Source: Schaedlerella arabinosiphila (lineage in GTDB: Bacteria; Bacillota; Clostridia; Lachnospirales; Lachnospiraceae). Taken from it: a stretch of DNA of 64,000 nucleotides. The stretch spans positions 3,402,501 to 3,466,500 of the forward strand of contig NZ_RHJS01000002.1 in the NCBI RefSeq assembly GCF_003885045.1, read 5' to 3'. This document shows, in pieces, positions 25,759 to 34,478 of the stretch (positions are counted from its first letter, which is position 1; each line of letters begins with the position of its first letter). The notes beneath the pieces are model-generated. The model had not been told where the DNA came from and made no database searches. It was given only the letters and a program-made list of their open reading frames with translations. A program made the position numbers and the translations under genes.

Positions 25759-28700
25759 TTACAGCTCCAAAATCTCCGGTAATTCACTATGTATCTCCCT
25801 CAGCAGCTCATACCCGATCCCCGCCGCCCCGTTCATAAATCCCGGCGTATGATATTCCTGAGCAGGAAGATCCGGTTCTTCCTTCTCCAGACCCGCGATT
25901 TTCTCATAAACCGCAGCTTCCGTCCCATCCATAATACCGCATCCTGCATATTCCCGCAGTTTTTCTAATATCCGATAATTCCCCATTGTCCCATGGCAGA
26001 TACACATTCCCTCTCTCAGAAAATGCTTTGAGATCGCCGGCATTGCCCTTTTGATATCCTTTTCCAGTCGTCCGCATAAATCGGCAGTCTCTTCCGACAC
26101 CTGATCTTCCAATGCATCCATCATCAATTTTCTTGACAACGCGATCCCGCCTGAGCCGTGACACCATGCCGTTTCCTGCTCCCCACTCTGTCCCTGGCGC
26201 ACGGATTCCTCGCGCAGATCCTTCCAGTCGTGGAACTCCTCCTCATACATGCTGTCCTCATAATCCAGTCCCCGCAGGCACAGATCATAATATCTCTTTT
26301 CTCCTGTGATCCGGTATAGTCTGCACAGTGCGATCATAATTCCACTGTTTCCATGAGCCATACCGCACAGCGGCGTCTTCTCCGCTCCCCGCCAGCCTGT
26401 GCCCCATGGCATTTGTTCCGTATGACTACACAATAAATCTCCCGCTTCTATTGCCGCCTGCAAGTATTCCCGGTCTCCGGTGATTCCATATAATTTCAGC
26501 AAAATGAGGATTGCCCCTGCATTTCCCCCAAGCAGGTCATAGCTTTTATCTTTCCGGAGCAATGCCCGTGACTTCTTTGCGTGCAATTCCGCCAAATGCA
26601 GATATTCCTCTTTTTTGTCGATTTCGTACAGCAGTAAATATGCGTATACGATAGAAAATTCTCCGTCAAACATCCCGGTTCTTCCTGCATTTTCCGGCAC
26701 ATCCTCCGGCCTGTTTTCTGAAATATCCAGAGTTTCCGTGTACTCTTTTAGCTGCATATAAAGCCTGTCCGCAATCTTTTTCTCAAGCCGGAGCTCCGCC
26801 TGCCCTTGTGTCTCCCGCCTCTGCTTCCCCGCCTTTTCCAGTGCATATAAATACACAACAATCCCTGCGATTCCTTCATAAAAATAATTGGTAACCCTGC
26901 GGATTTTGCTCCGGCATTGTTCCGACAGGTCGATGCTCAAAACCTGCAGCTTCCCTTCTTCGTCTTCATAAACATTCTCTATGATCAGTCCCGCCAGTTT
27001 TTCGCAGATGGAAAACAGCCTGTCGGCTGACATGTTCTTTTCCTGATCCGATTTACAAAACCCGCTCTTTTTTCGTTCGGAATCCATCCTCTCTTTCCCC
27101 AGCTTTCCCGCAATCGTAAGCGACAGATTGATCAGCCGCACCTGTAGTTTTTCATCCCTCCGGCCGATTTTAGAAAGTCTGTTTCGAACCGTCTGTTCGG
27201 GAGTATGAAGAAAATAGTCCGGAATACAGATCTGCTGCTCACTCATCAGATCCTTTCCCTTATTATAAAAATAGGGAATGTCCCCCCGGAGCATAGATTC
27301 CGCTTCTGATTCGACCAGCCGATGGTCACGGATCTTTCCGACAATACCGATAGTACGCACAAAAATTTCCCTGTCCCCGCCGTCTTTCATCAAATCCGGA
27401 TAGTAGGAGCTGTTCAGCAGTGCGGCGTATTTCATCGTATCTGAAACCACCTGGCGGCTCTCACAGGCTGCCGCCTGACGCAGCATTTCCTCCTGAAAAT
27501 CAGGGTTGCTTTTTACATATTTGTATGCCTTTTGGAAACCACTGATCAGGTCATTTTTATATTCTGATGCTTCTACAGTACGTCCTTTATATTTTATCTT
27601 GTTCTGCGTAGGATTCATGATTCCATGCCGGTACTCAATCCGCATTTTGGAGGTATAAGCATCCCGGATGACCGGGATCTGCATCCTGCTTTTTCTTCCG
27701 CCCCCGCCGCTCAGTGCGCCGACCTCATTTCCGGCCTTTGCGCTGCCCGGAAGGTAGGTCGGAAGGATTCCTGATTTCAGGACGGAATCGAAAACCTCAT
27801 TGCAGGTTATGCTTTGACTCTGTAGGGGAATCAAGGTTTCCAGATCGATCAAAACCGGATACTCTCCCCTTGCGATCATATTTTCACAATGCAGGTCACC
27901 GGTGCCGAGAAAATAGGTAAGACAAATTAGAATCCCTGCCCTTTGATAGAATCTCTTTACCTCTCCTTCCGACGTACATTCCTGAAAACAGATCTTCTCC
28001 TCCCAGCCGTAATCCGGACGGCTGATGATTTTTATTCCCATTTTTTCATCCCAAAGGGCACATTCTGAGCTTATTTTTTTCAGAAATTTTTGAAAATGAA
28101 GTTCATTTTCCAAAGAACGGGGCTTGTAGATCAATTCCAGCGTTTCATTCAGGCATACGCATGCGACGCTTTTTCCGTGATTATGTGTGTCTCCGTACAT
28201 ACAGCGGATTCCGCTAAGCTCAGAGATCGGAGCACTGCCGGGAAACTGCTCTTCTATCTTCTGCCTGTCTCTTTCCAAATGGCTTATGATCTCACAGAAG
28301 TAATCCGCGCATTGTTCCACTTGTTCCCTCAGCATGCGGAATAAGACGGGATACTGTTCGCATAACTCATGGATATACGATACGTCACTCAAATATCTGT
28401 CAAGGAAGTCCTGATATTCTTCCGTTTCATCCTTTCCTGCAAGCTTCCCTTCTGCTTTCAGGCGATGTATTTCAAGGATCAATGTCCTGACAGAAATCTT
28501 CTGAAGGCAGTTTAACGTGTACTGCAGAAAATCCTTTTCCAGATTCACAGAATGACGGATTGCTCCCTCTTCTTTTTTCATTCTGAATTTTCGTCTTCCT
28601 TCCTGCAATGCATACGCATAAAAAGGGGCAAATACAGGATGATCTGGAATAGGTTCCGGATTTTTTATATCCATGAATATTTCATTTTGCTCAGAAACCG

Positions 28701-28884
28701 TATACGGCATCTCTGCCAGATGGAATCTTATTTTTTCGTGCTCTTCTGCAAGTTGTGAGATCCTGGCTTTTCCGAGAATGCCTTCCCAAAATCGTAATTT
28801 TTCGGATGCTATTACCGAATCCTTGTCCAAACTTTCTGCAGGGTAGTTTCTCTCCCTTAGGTAGGAAGCTTTTAAATTTACCAT
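25759..28884 (-). CDS. Type II lanthipeptide synthetase (LanM)
   Basis: A 1041-aa bifunctional enzyme. Residues ~130-480 form the DUF4135 dehydratase (phosphorylation/elimination) domain, with the kinase-like TGDLHCENMIARGEYPVLID and DLETLIPL. Residues ~640-1041 form a LanC-like cyclase: the GMAHG segment, zinc-binding Cys in AWCHGSGG and Cys-His in CICHGTMGN, and a terminal GFMNGAAGIGYELL. All expected zinc ligands are present. It dehydrates Ser/Thr and closes thioether rings on a precursor, here most likely the 47-aa peptide 170 nt upstream. Start ATG follows AAAAGGATTGTACGA. Length is normal. Confidence 0.94.
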   Translation of the reverse strand: MVNLKASYLRERNYPAESLDKDSVIASEKLRFWEGILGKARISQLAEEHEKIRFHLAEMPYTVSEQNEIFMDIKNPEPIPDHPVFAPFYAYALQEGRRKFRMKKEEGAIRHSVNLEKDFLQYTLNCLQKISVRTLILEIHRLKAEGKLAGKDETEEYQDFLDRYLSDVSYIHELCEQYPVLFRMLREQVEQCADYFCEIISHLERDRQKIEEQFPGSAPISELSGIRCMYGDTHNHGKSVACVCLNETLELIYKPRSLENELHFQKFLKKISSECALWDEKMGIKIISRPDYGWEEKICFQECTSEGEVKRFYQRAGILICLTYFLGTGDLHCENMIARGEYPVLIDLETLIPLQSQSITCNEVFDSVLKSGILPTYLPGSAKAGNEVGALSGGGGRKSRMQIPVIRDAYTSKMRIEYRHGIMNPTQNKIKYKGRTVEASEYKNDLISGFQKAYKYVKSNPDFQEEMLRQAAACESRQVVSDTMKYAALLNSSYYPDLMKDGGDREIFVRTIGIVGKIRDHRLVESEAESMLRGDIPYFYNKGKDLMSEQQICIPDYFLHTPEQTVRNRLSKIGRRDEKLQVRLINLSLTIAGKLGKERMDSERKKSGFCKSDQEKNMSADRLFSICEKLAGLIIENVYEDEEGKLQVLSIDLSEQCRSKIRRVTNYFYEGIAGIVVYLYALEKAGKQRRETQGQAELRLEKKIADRLYMQLKEYTETLDISENRPEDVPENAGRTGMFDGEFSIVYAYLLLYEIDKKEEYLHLAELHAKKSRALLRKDKSYDLLGGNAGAILILLKLYGITGDREYLQAAIEAGDLLCSHTEQMPWGTGWRGAEKTPLCGMAHGNSGIMIALCRLYRITGEKRYYDLCLRGLDYEDSMYEEEFHDWKDLREESVRQGQSGEQETAWCHGSGGIALSRKLMMDALEDQVSEETADLCGRLEKDIKRAMPAISKHFLREGMCICHGTMGNYRILEKLREYAGCGIMDGTEAAVYEKIAGLEKEEPDLPAQEYHTPGFMNGAAGIGYELLREIHSELPEILEL

Positions 28885-28946
28885 TCGTACAATCCTTTTT
28901 TCTATTTTTTACGCCTCATAGTGCTTGAAACTGATTTTATATTTTA

Positions 28947-29021
28947 AAAAATACCATCAGACCAGAAACTCCTTTAAACACAACTTAGCGTATTGGAAAG
29001 TTCTGTTGATGGTATTTTTAT
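28947..29021 (-). terminator. Hairpin between lanthipeptide precursor and lanM
   Basis: AAAAATACCATCA (28947-28959) and TGATGGTATTTTT (29009-29021) form a perfect 13-bp stem closing a 49-nt loop. In the minus-strand transcript the 3' arm ends in a T-run. Such partial terminators between lanA and lanM commonly let more precursor than enzyme be made. Confidence 0.65.
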
Positions 29022-29053
29022 TCTAATTATTTGCAATACATTTGATGCAAATC

Positions 29054-29197
29054 TCAGCAACAGATGATTGTGCATAACTGAATACAGTCTCCTGTTATTG
29101 ACTGTATTTCAGCTACTGCCTTTTCGTTCTCATATAGTTTATCAATCTCCTGAAATTCTATTTTCAAATCTCCAACGTATTCTTTCATTTTCTGCAT
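29054..29197 (-). CDS. Lanthipeptide precursor (LanA-like), 47 aa
   Basis: ATG at 29197 preceded by AGAGAGGAAAAAAAC. The product is 47 aa: a charged leader beginning MQKMKEYVGDLKIEFQEID and continuing through a KLYENEKAVAE segment, then a C-terminus IQSITGDCIQLCTIICC rich in Cys (4), Thr (2) and Ser (1). SITGDC fits the T/S-x-T/S-x-E/D-C lipid II-binding ring of the mersacidin/lacticin 481 groups, with Asp in place of Glu. No GG/GA cleavage site is visible before the core, which is unusual for a type II leader. It is the first gene upstream of lanM and begins inside the 3' end of the kinase gene. Confidence 0.78.
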   Translation of the reverse strand: MQKMKEYVGDLKIEFQEIDKLYENEKAVAEIQSITGDCIQLCTIICC

Positions 29198-30584
29198 GTT
29201 TTTTTCCTCTCTTTCTCCACTTCATTTTTTTGTCTTCTATTTCTTCTGACGCTTCTTTCTCCTGTATTTTAAAACTGCTTTGTTCAATGACAGAAGCTAC
29301 TGCCGTAAACTGATTTTCCGTGTCATCCAATAACAATGTTCCTTGATATTTTTCCAGCGAAGATTTAACACTTTCAAGGCCAATCCCATGAACCTCTTTA
29401 TCTTTTTTAATAGTTTGATATTTTTGTTTTTTCTTGATAGGCTTCCTTTCCATACTATTCACAAATTTTATTATACATAATGTTCCTGTTGATTTTATTG
29501 TAATCTTTATTTCCTTTTTTTCTTTTTTCGTATACTCACAGGCCTCGATTGCATTGTCAAAAAGATTGGATAATACTACACATAAATCATAATCTGCTAA
29601 TGGAAAGTTCACCATATGATCTACTTCCATATGTACTTCTATACTTTTCTGTTCAGCCTCCAAAAGCTTGGTATTCAAAATTGTATCTACAGTTTTATTC
29701 CCTGACCAACTTCTCTGGCTGATTACTTCCAACGGGCTGGATAACTTGCTTCCATACTCGATTGCCTCATCATACTTTTCTTCTTTTAGGTATTTTATCA
29801 AAAGATTAATATGATTTTTGAAATCATGCGTAACGTACTCCAACTTCTTCTGTTCATTATATAATTTCTGATAATTTTGTTCCATCAATTTATTTGTTGT
29901 ATTAATCAGCTGTTCCCTCTCTCTTCGGCTGGCTGATGAATCATAAACGTAAAAAACTATGCAAAGAATAACCCCAAGTGCTACTGTTACATAAAAACTA
30001 TTTATGTATATCTGATTTATTTCCTCCAAAAACAGCTGTTGAAATAGGAGCACTCCAAGATAACTGATAATATCAACAATGACCAACACTCTTCTGGTCT
30101 GATGTAAATCAGAAAATTTTCTCTTAATTTGTGATGTCAAAATGATTACCGCAATGAGCAATATTATTCTCACTGCAAGAAAAATTCCCGATATTTTTAA
30201 GCTTTTGCTATAAAGTACTGTCCTCATAGAATAATTCACTTTATCATTATTCATGAGAAGAAAACCCATCGCATAATCTATGTATATAATCAAATGCTTT
30301 GTCAATATAGCAATACAGCCCCGCATTAAATTATGTCTTTCTTTCCTGCATTTAAACAGCAGCATCAAAAAGAGGTCTGTAGTAATCCATACACCATTAT
30401 TATAATAAAGGGTCTGAAGGTTTAAAGCGTTAAAGAAAGAAATTATTCCGCATATCAATATAAGCAAAACTTTCTGTTTTACTGTACGGCTGTCCGCTCT
30501 CTCCGCTATCAAATTATAAGCCAGATATATACAAAGATATAAATTTAATGCTTCAATTCCAGTCAATAATATGATTTTAACCAT
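29142..30584 (-). CDS. Agr/Com-type sensor histidine kinase (GHKL)
   Basis: 480 aa. Six or seven membrane helices fill residues 1-~215, followed by a coiled linker and a HPK10-like DHp segment with the phospho-acceptor His in LEYVTHDFKNH (~residue 254). A GHKL ATPase domain follows (VLSNLFDNAIEAC N-box; HGIGLESVKSSLEKY G-box). This is the AgrC/ComD type that senses peptides. The last ~40 residues are highly charged and the final 56 nt overlap the precursor gene in another frame. The gene follows the LytTR regulator on the same strand with a 51-nt gap. Start ATG follows GGAGGGGGACT. Confidence 0.9.
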   Translation of the reverse strand: MVKIILLTGIEALNLYLCIYLAYNLIAERADSRTVKQKVLLILICGIISFFNALNLQTLYYNNGVWITTDLFLMLLFKCRKERHNLMRGCIAILTKHLIIYIDYAMGFLLMNNDKVNYSMRTVLYSKSLKISGIFLAVRIILLIAVIILTSQIKRKFSDLHQTRRVLVIVDIISYLGVLLFQQLFLEEINQIYINSFYVTVALGVILCIVFYVYDSSASRREREQLINTTNKLMEQNYQKLYNEQKKLEYVTHDFKNHINLLIKYLKEEKYDEAIEYGSKLSSPLEVISQRSWSGNKTVDTILNTKLLEAEQKSIEVHMEVDHMVNFPLADYDLCVVLSNLFDNAIEACEYTKKEKKEIKITIKSTGTLCIIKFVNSMERKPIKKKQKYQTIKKDKEVHGIGLESVKSSLEKYQGTLLLDDTENQFTAVASVIEQSSFKIQEKEASEEIEDKKMKWRKRGKKHAENERIRWRFENRISGD

Positions 30585-30635
30585 AGTCCCCCTCCACGAG
30601 ATCCACCACTGCTCTCTCAGCCCCTCACGGCCTTC

Positions 30636-31376
30636 TTATCCGATCTGCCTGCTCCAGTATCTCGTGACCTCTTCCTTCACATGTTTCAGATAAGCCCTGC
30701 TTGCAGTCACGACTTCCTGATTGGAAAGGGTAATCTCTCTTACATCCATCCCGCTGATATGCAAAATATTCACAATGATCCCCCGTTCTATAAAAACGAA
30801 ATCTCCTTCCGGCAGCATTTTGTAGACATCATTGAGGGACAGCCTCTGCTTATATGTCCTCTCCTTCGTCACAAATTCGGCGTATTTCCCGTTTTTACTG
30901 ATTCGGATGATATCCTTAAACCGGAATTTTTCCATCTTATTGACTGTGGTGATCGTGTAGTAATCCGCCTCTGTTTCCTCTGCCGTCCTGCGGAAGAACT
31001 TCTCCAGCGCCCGGGGCAGGCGCTCTGCCACTTTGTCTTTCAAAATATACTGGTAGGCGTCGATCTCATAGCTTTCCAGGGCGAATCTGGAATAGGAGGT
31101 TACGAAGATAATGCATACGTCCGGAAATCTTTCCCGGATTCCCCGCCCCAGCTCCATCCCGTTGATCCCGGGCATCTGGATATCCAGAACGTAGATGTCA
31201 AAATACGCGTCCCCGTCGTCCAACTCATAGATCAGTGTCTCCGCTCTGGAGAACTGCGTGCACTCGATTTCTTTTCCGGCTTTTCCGGCAACGGACTGCA
31301 GGACGGACTGCACGGTCGCCCTGTATTCCTGGCTGTCGTCTACAATTGCCGCTTTATATTTCTGCACTGTAATCAC
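30636..31376 (-). CDS. LytTR-family response regulator (AgrA/ComE type)
   Basis: 246 aa. The receiver domain (1-~125) has DD near residue 13 and the phospho-acceptor Asp in YVLDIQMPG (~residue 66), plus the conserved FVTSYS and YILKDK. The C-terminal LytTR DNA-binding domain (~145-240) has the FRFKDIIRISKNGKYAEF and FVFIERGIIVNILHI strands. The start is GTG at 31376, overlapping the upstream stop in GTGA, so translation is coupled. With the kinase at 29142 it forms a quorum-sensing-type pair, probably controlling the lanthipeptide locus. The direct repeats at 32080 are a candidate binding site. Confidence 0.92.
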   Translation of the reverse strand: MITVQKYKAAIVDDSQEYRATVQSVLQSVAGKAGKEIECTQFSRAETLIYELDDGDAYFDIYVLDIQMPGINGMELGRGIRERFPDVCIIFVTSYSRFALESYEIDAYQYILKDKVAERLPRALEKFFRRTAEETEADYYTITTVNKMEKFRFKDIIRISKNGKYAEFVTKERTYKQRLSLNDVYKMLPEGDFVFIERGIIVNILHISGMDVREITLSNQEVVTASRAYLKHVKEEVTRYWSRQIG

Positions 31377-31954
31377 CCCATATCTTCAAACTCATAATAC
31401 TTCTGCTGATTCACATGACAAAGATAGCTGCCCTCCGGTTCTACTACCAACTGGTAGATGTCCTCCTGCCGGGGATATTTCCACCTGGAATAGTAAAAAT
31501 ATTCTCCTTGTTCGTGGTTTTTGATTTTTTTCATAATATCTTCAATGACTTTTTGCTTTGTATCGGAATGGTCTCTCGGATTCCATCGTCCAAGTACGGA
31601 GCCGATCTTTGATTTGTTTAATCTCAGCTTCCTGGCACAACGTCGCTGAAAGGAGCGGATCTCGTCCTCCGTCAGTCCTGCCGTATGGAAGATCTGCTCA
31701 AAAAGTGCCTGGCTGCTCTCATAGGGGAATCCCAATTCAATATACGCTTCTGTTAAAAGAATGGCCTTTGCGAGTATGGCCTGTCTCTGCCTCCCTCCTT
31801 CCTGATTCTGTGATGCTTCTCCCTGCTCCGCCTGATAAAGCTCCATCAGATACCGGATACTGTGTATGATCACCTCCTTTGGAGAAACTCCGTTCAACTG
31901 CAGGTTCGCCGCCGCAAGCTTGATACTTTCCAATATGATTTTTTCCTTATCCAT
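31373..31954 (-). CDS. Unknown protein coupled to the LytTR regulator
   Basis: 193 aa from ATG 31954 (GAGGCTATCA before it); another ATG lies at 31966 and the frame is open much further. The N-terminal part is helical (KEKIILESIKLAAANLQLNG), followed by a Gln/Glu-rich linker and a middle domain with LTEDEIRSFQRRCARKLRLNK that could be a small helical DNA- or RNA-binding unit. A C-terminal beta-rich part (YFYYSRWKYPRQEDIYQLVV) follows. No family is recognised. It is the first gene of the regulatory operon and overlaps the LytTR gene by 4 bp. Confidence 0.65.
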   Translation of the reverse strand: MDKEKIILESIKLAAANLQLNGVSPKEVIIHSIRYLMELYQAEQGEASQNQEGGRQRQAILAKAILLTEAYIELGFPYESSQALFEQIFHTAGLTEDEIRSFQRRCARKLRLNKSKIGSVLGRWNPRDHSDTKQKVIEDIMKKIKNHEQGEYFYYSRWKYPRQEDIYQLVVEPEGSYLCHVNQQKYYEFEDMG

Positions 31955-32079
31955 TGATAGCCTCATTTCTATTCTGTCTTTCCTGCCGGCTGCAGTGTAC
32001 CGGCAAGAGGTAAGGGGTATAGGGGGGCTTGCCTGTACACTGAATACAGGATAACACATCCTGAAATAGAAATGGGAGA

Positions 32080-32108
32080 TTGTCCGTAAGTTGCTGACTT
32101 TTGTCCGT
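32080..32108 (-). promoter_or_regulatory. Direct repeats, probable LytTR operator
   Basis: Two perfect 8-bp repeats, ACGGACAA on the minus strand (32101-32108 and 32080-32087), start 21 bp apart, two helical turns. That is the spacing of ComE/AgrA/PlnC-type sites. They lie about 125-155 bp upstream of the 193-aa gene that heads the LytTR/kinase operon. Confidence 0.55.
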
Positions 32109-32149
32109 GATCTGCAAAAAATCTTATTAAATATTCTCTGAACAGCTAC

Positions 32150-32254
32150 AAAGGGGCTGTTGGAAAATGAATAACTGCCCACAATATATACTGTAACTGA
32201 TTGGATATCACAGTAAGATATTGTACAGAAATGTCATTTTCCAACAACCCCTTT
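32150..32254. repeat. 105-bp inverted-repeat unit between convergent/tandem genes
   Basis: Arms of 21 bp, 32150-32170 and 32234-32254 (start AAAGGGGCTGTTGG), pair with one mismatch around a 63-nt centre. It lies just after the PIN gene stop (minus strand). It can act as a bidirectional terminator or be a small MITE-like unit. Similar arms occur at 61556-61592 and 3127-3166. Confidence 0.55.
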
Positions 32255-32261
32255 GAATTTA

Positions 32262-32666
32262 TTAACACAACAAAAATTTTTCACAAAATTCTTTTGCAGT
32301 CACAATTTGAACATTTTCGTACTGCCCTATTATAAGAAGATCTTTATCTCCGCTAACAACATATAGAGCATGGGAATCATTTGCACATTCCAGAAATTTA
32401 TTATCGTCAGGGTCACGGCACACTTTAACATGGGTAACAGGTTCGATAATTTTCATAGCTTTAATCAACGGACTTAAAATTGACCTATTGATATGTCCTT
32501 GCTTTCTGCTAATCATTTCCTGCACAATTTCTTCATATTCAATAATAATTTCTGCCGTGGCACAGGCAAATATCTTCTGTCCAACAACAGCACTAAGAAT
32601 TTTTCTTGGAAATCCCCCAAAAAACACACCTGAAATCAAGACATTCGTGTCTATCACAATTCTCAT
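32262..32666 (-). CDS. PIN-domain toxin
   Basis: 134 aa. The N-terminal RIVIDTNVLISGVFFGG carries the first conserved Asp of PIN nucleases. EIIIEYEEI and the later VCRDPDDNKFLECA and VSGDKDLL segments provide the other acidic residues. These belong to the COG1569-type putative toxin family, predicted metal-dependent RNases. It overlaps the AbrB-like antitoxin gene by 4 bp, the usual toxin-antitoxin coupling. Confidence 0.85.
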   Translation of the reverse strand: MRIVIDTNVLISGVFFGGFPRKILSAVVGQKIFACATAEIIIEYEEIVQEMISRKQGHINRSILSPLIKAMKIIEPVTHVKVCRDPDDNKFLECANDSHALYVVSGDKDLLIIGQYENVQIVTAKEFCEKFLLC

Positions 32667-32929
32667 ACTCGTTTCTTCTTTCTAACTGATTTGATAATAT
32701 CATCAACATCATTTTCAGTATATCCAACAGACAGTGCCCATTTTTGAGCTTCATCCAGTGAGGCTTCAAATTCTTCGGCAGAAGGAAGTTTTAAAGTTTT
32801 GAGCATGATAACATCTCCGGAAGTATATGCCACCAGTTTATCACCAGTATCAATCGACAAAAGTTTTCGGATGCTAACCGGCAGTGAAATCTGACCTTTG
32901 GAAGAAACAGTTAGTATTTGCGTACTCAT
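32663..32929 (-). CDS. AbrB/MazE-type antitoxin
   Basis: 88 aa. The N-terminal swapped-hairpin (AbrB-like) fold has TVSSKGQISLPVSIRKLLSIDTGDKLVAY. The C-terminal part is acidic then basic and would bind the PIN toxin encoded next. ATG at 32929 is nine nt after AAAGGAG; a second ATG at 32935 is too close to it. Likely autoregulated with the toxin. Confidence 0.85.
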   Translation of the reverse strand: MSTQILTVSSKGQISLPVSIRKLLSIDTGDKLVAYTSGDVIMLKTLKLPSAEEFEASLDEAQKWALSVGYTENDVDDIIKSVRKKKRV

Positions 32930-33125
32930 TTGCATATGCTCCTTTCTTGTAAGAATTTCTTACTTTTATTATGCCATAGTATCAAAATATATGCAAGATA
33001 AATCAAATTTACCACTTGACAATACAGCAAAGTTCCAAACGATTTTACTGCTTTTTCCAATCACCAATTTCCTTTTTTCGCAATCATTAAGATCATATGC
33101 ATTGCCTTTTTCATACACACACCCC

Positions 33126-34478
33126 TCAGATCAAATTCATCGCATCACTCACATTTTTCACCCCAATCACTTTGATCCCGGTAATGTCCTTCACCATATG
33201 CATGGAAACCTCCGGGATGATGCAGGTCTCGAAGCCCAGCTTCCTGGCCTCGGCCACGCGCTGCTCGGGCATATTCACGGCCCGTACCTCGCCGCTTAAG
33301 CCCACCTCCCCGAATACCAGCAGCTTTTCATCAATGGGCCGGTTCTTGTAACTGGACACCAGGGCCATCACGATGCCAAGGTCGATGGCCGGTTCGTTCA
33401 TGCGGATTCCCCCGGCGATGTTGACGTAAGCGTCGCAGTTGGACATGTGCAGCCCGATCCGTTTTTCCAGAACGGCCATAAGCAGGTTGACCCGGTTGTA
33501 GTCGGTGCCGGTGGCGGTCCTTCTTGGCATTCCGAAATTGGTCTGGCAGACCAGCGCCTGGATCTCGATCAGGAGCGGGCGGGTTCCCTCGAGAGAGCAG
33601 GCAACCACAGAGCCGGAGGCATGCTCCGGGCGGCCGCTGAGCATATATTCGGACGGGTTTTCGACCTCCACAAGGCCATTTTGGCGCATCTCGAAGACGC
33701 CGATCTCATTGGTGGAACCGAACCGGTTCTTCACCCCCCGCAGGATGCGGTAGGAGGCGTGCCGATCCCCTTCGAAATAGAGCACCGTGTCCACCATGTG
33801 TTCCAATACGCGGGGACCGGCTACCGTGCCTTCCTTTGTCACATGGCCCACGATGAAGATGGTCACCCCAAGCCCTTTGGCAAGCTGCATAAATACATTG
33901 GTGGACTCCCGAACCTGGGACACGCTTCCGGGTGCTGAGGAAACCTCCTCATTGTACATGGTCTGGATGGAGTCAATGATCACCAGATCCGGGCGGCGGT
34001 TCTCAATGATATTTCGAATGGTGTCCAGGTTGGTCTCGCACAGAAGCTTTAAGTTGTCGCTGAACGTTCCCATGCGGTTTGCCCGAAGCTTGATCTGGGC
34101 CAGGGATTCTTCCCCGGATACATACAGCACCTGTTTGTCCCCGGACAGACGCTGGCATACCTGGAGAAGGAGGGTGGATTTTCCGATTCCCGGGTCCCCC
34201 CCTACCAGCACCAAGGAGCCGGGCACAATCCCTCCGCCAAGCACCCGGTCCAGCTCATCCAGGCCGGTCATAAGCCTGACCTGGTCATCTGTACGGACTT
34301 CCGACAGAGCGAGCACCTGGGCCTCCTTCTGGGACTTTACGGCGGCAGTCTTTGCCGTGGTGATCTTTTCCTCTACAAATGTATTCCATTCTCTGCATGC
34401 CGGGCACTGGCCCAGCCATTTTGTCTCTTCATGCCCGCAGTTCTGGCAGAAATATACGGTTTTCTTTCCTTTTGCCAT
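33126..34478 (-). CDS. radA: DNA repair protein RadA
   Basis: 450 aa. N-terminal C4 zinc finger CQNCG...GQCPAC; RecA-like ATPase with Walker A GGDPGIGKST (~residue 100); the RadA signature KNRFGSTNEIGVFEM; and a C-terminal Lon-like domain with GEVGLSGEVRAV. It processes branched DNA during recombination and is a core gene. Start ATG follows GAGGATTAAGAGA. This marks the return to ordinary chromosomal sequence after the accessory region. Confidence 0.97.
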   Translation of the reverse strand: MAKGKKTVYFCQNCGHEETKWLGQCPACREWNTFVEEKITTAKTAAVKSQKEAQVLALSEVRTDDQVRLMTGLDELDRVLGGGIVPGSLVLVGGDPGIGKSTLLLQVCQRLSGDKQVLYVSGEESLAQIKLRANRMGTFSDNLKLLCETNLDTIRNIIENRRPDLVIIDSIQTMYNEEVSSAPGSVSQVRESTNVFMQLAKGLGVTIFIVGHVTKEGTVAGPRVLEHMVDTVLYFEGDRHASYRILRGVKNRFGSTNEIGVFEMRQNGLVEVENPSEYMLSGRPEHASGSVVACSLEGTRPLLIEIQALVCQTNFGMPRRTATGTDYNRVNLLMAVLEKRIGLHMSNCDAYVNIAGGIRMNEPAIDLGIVMALVSSYKNRPIDEKLLVFGEVGLSGEVRAVNMPEQRVAEARKLGFETCIIPEVSMHMVKDITGIKVIGVKNVSDAMNLI

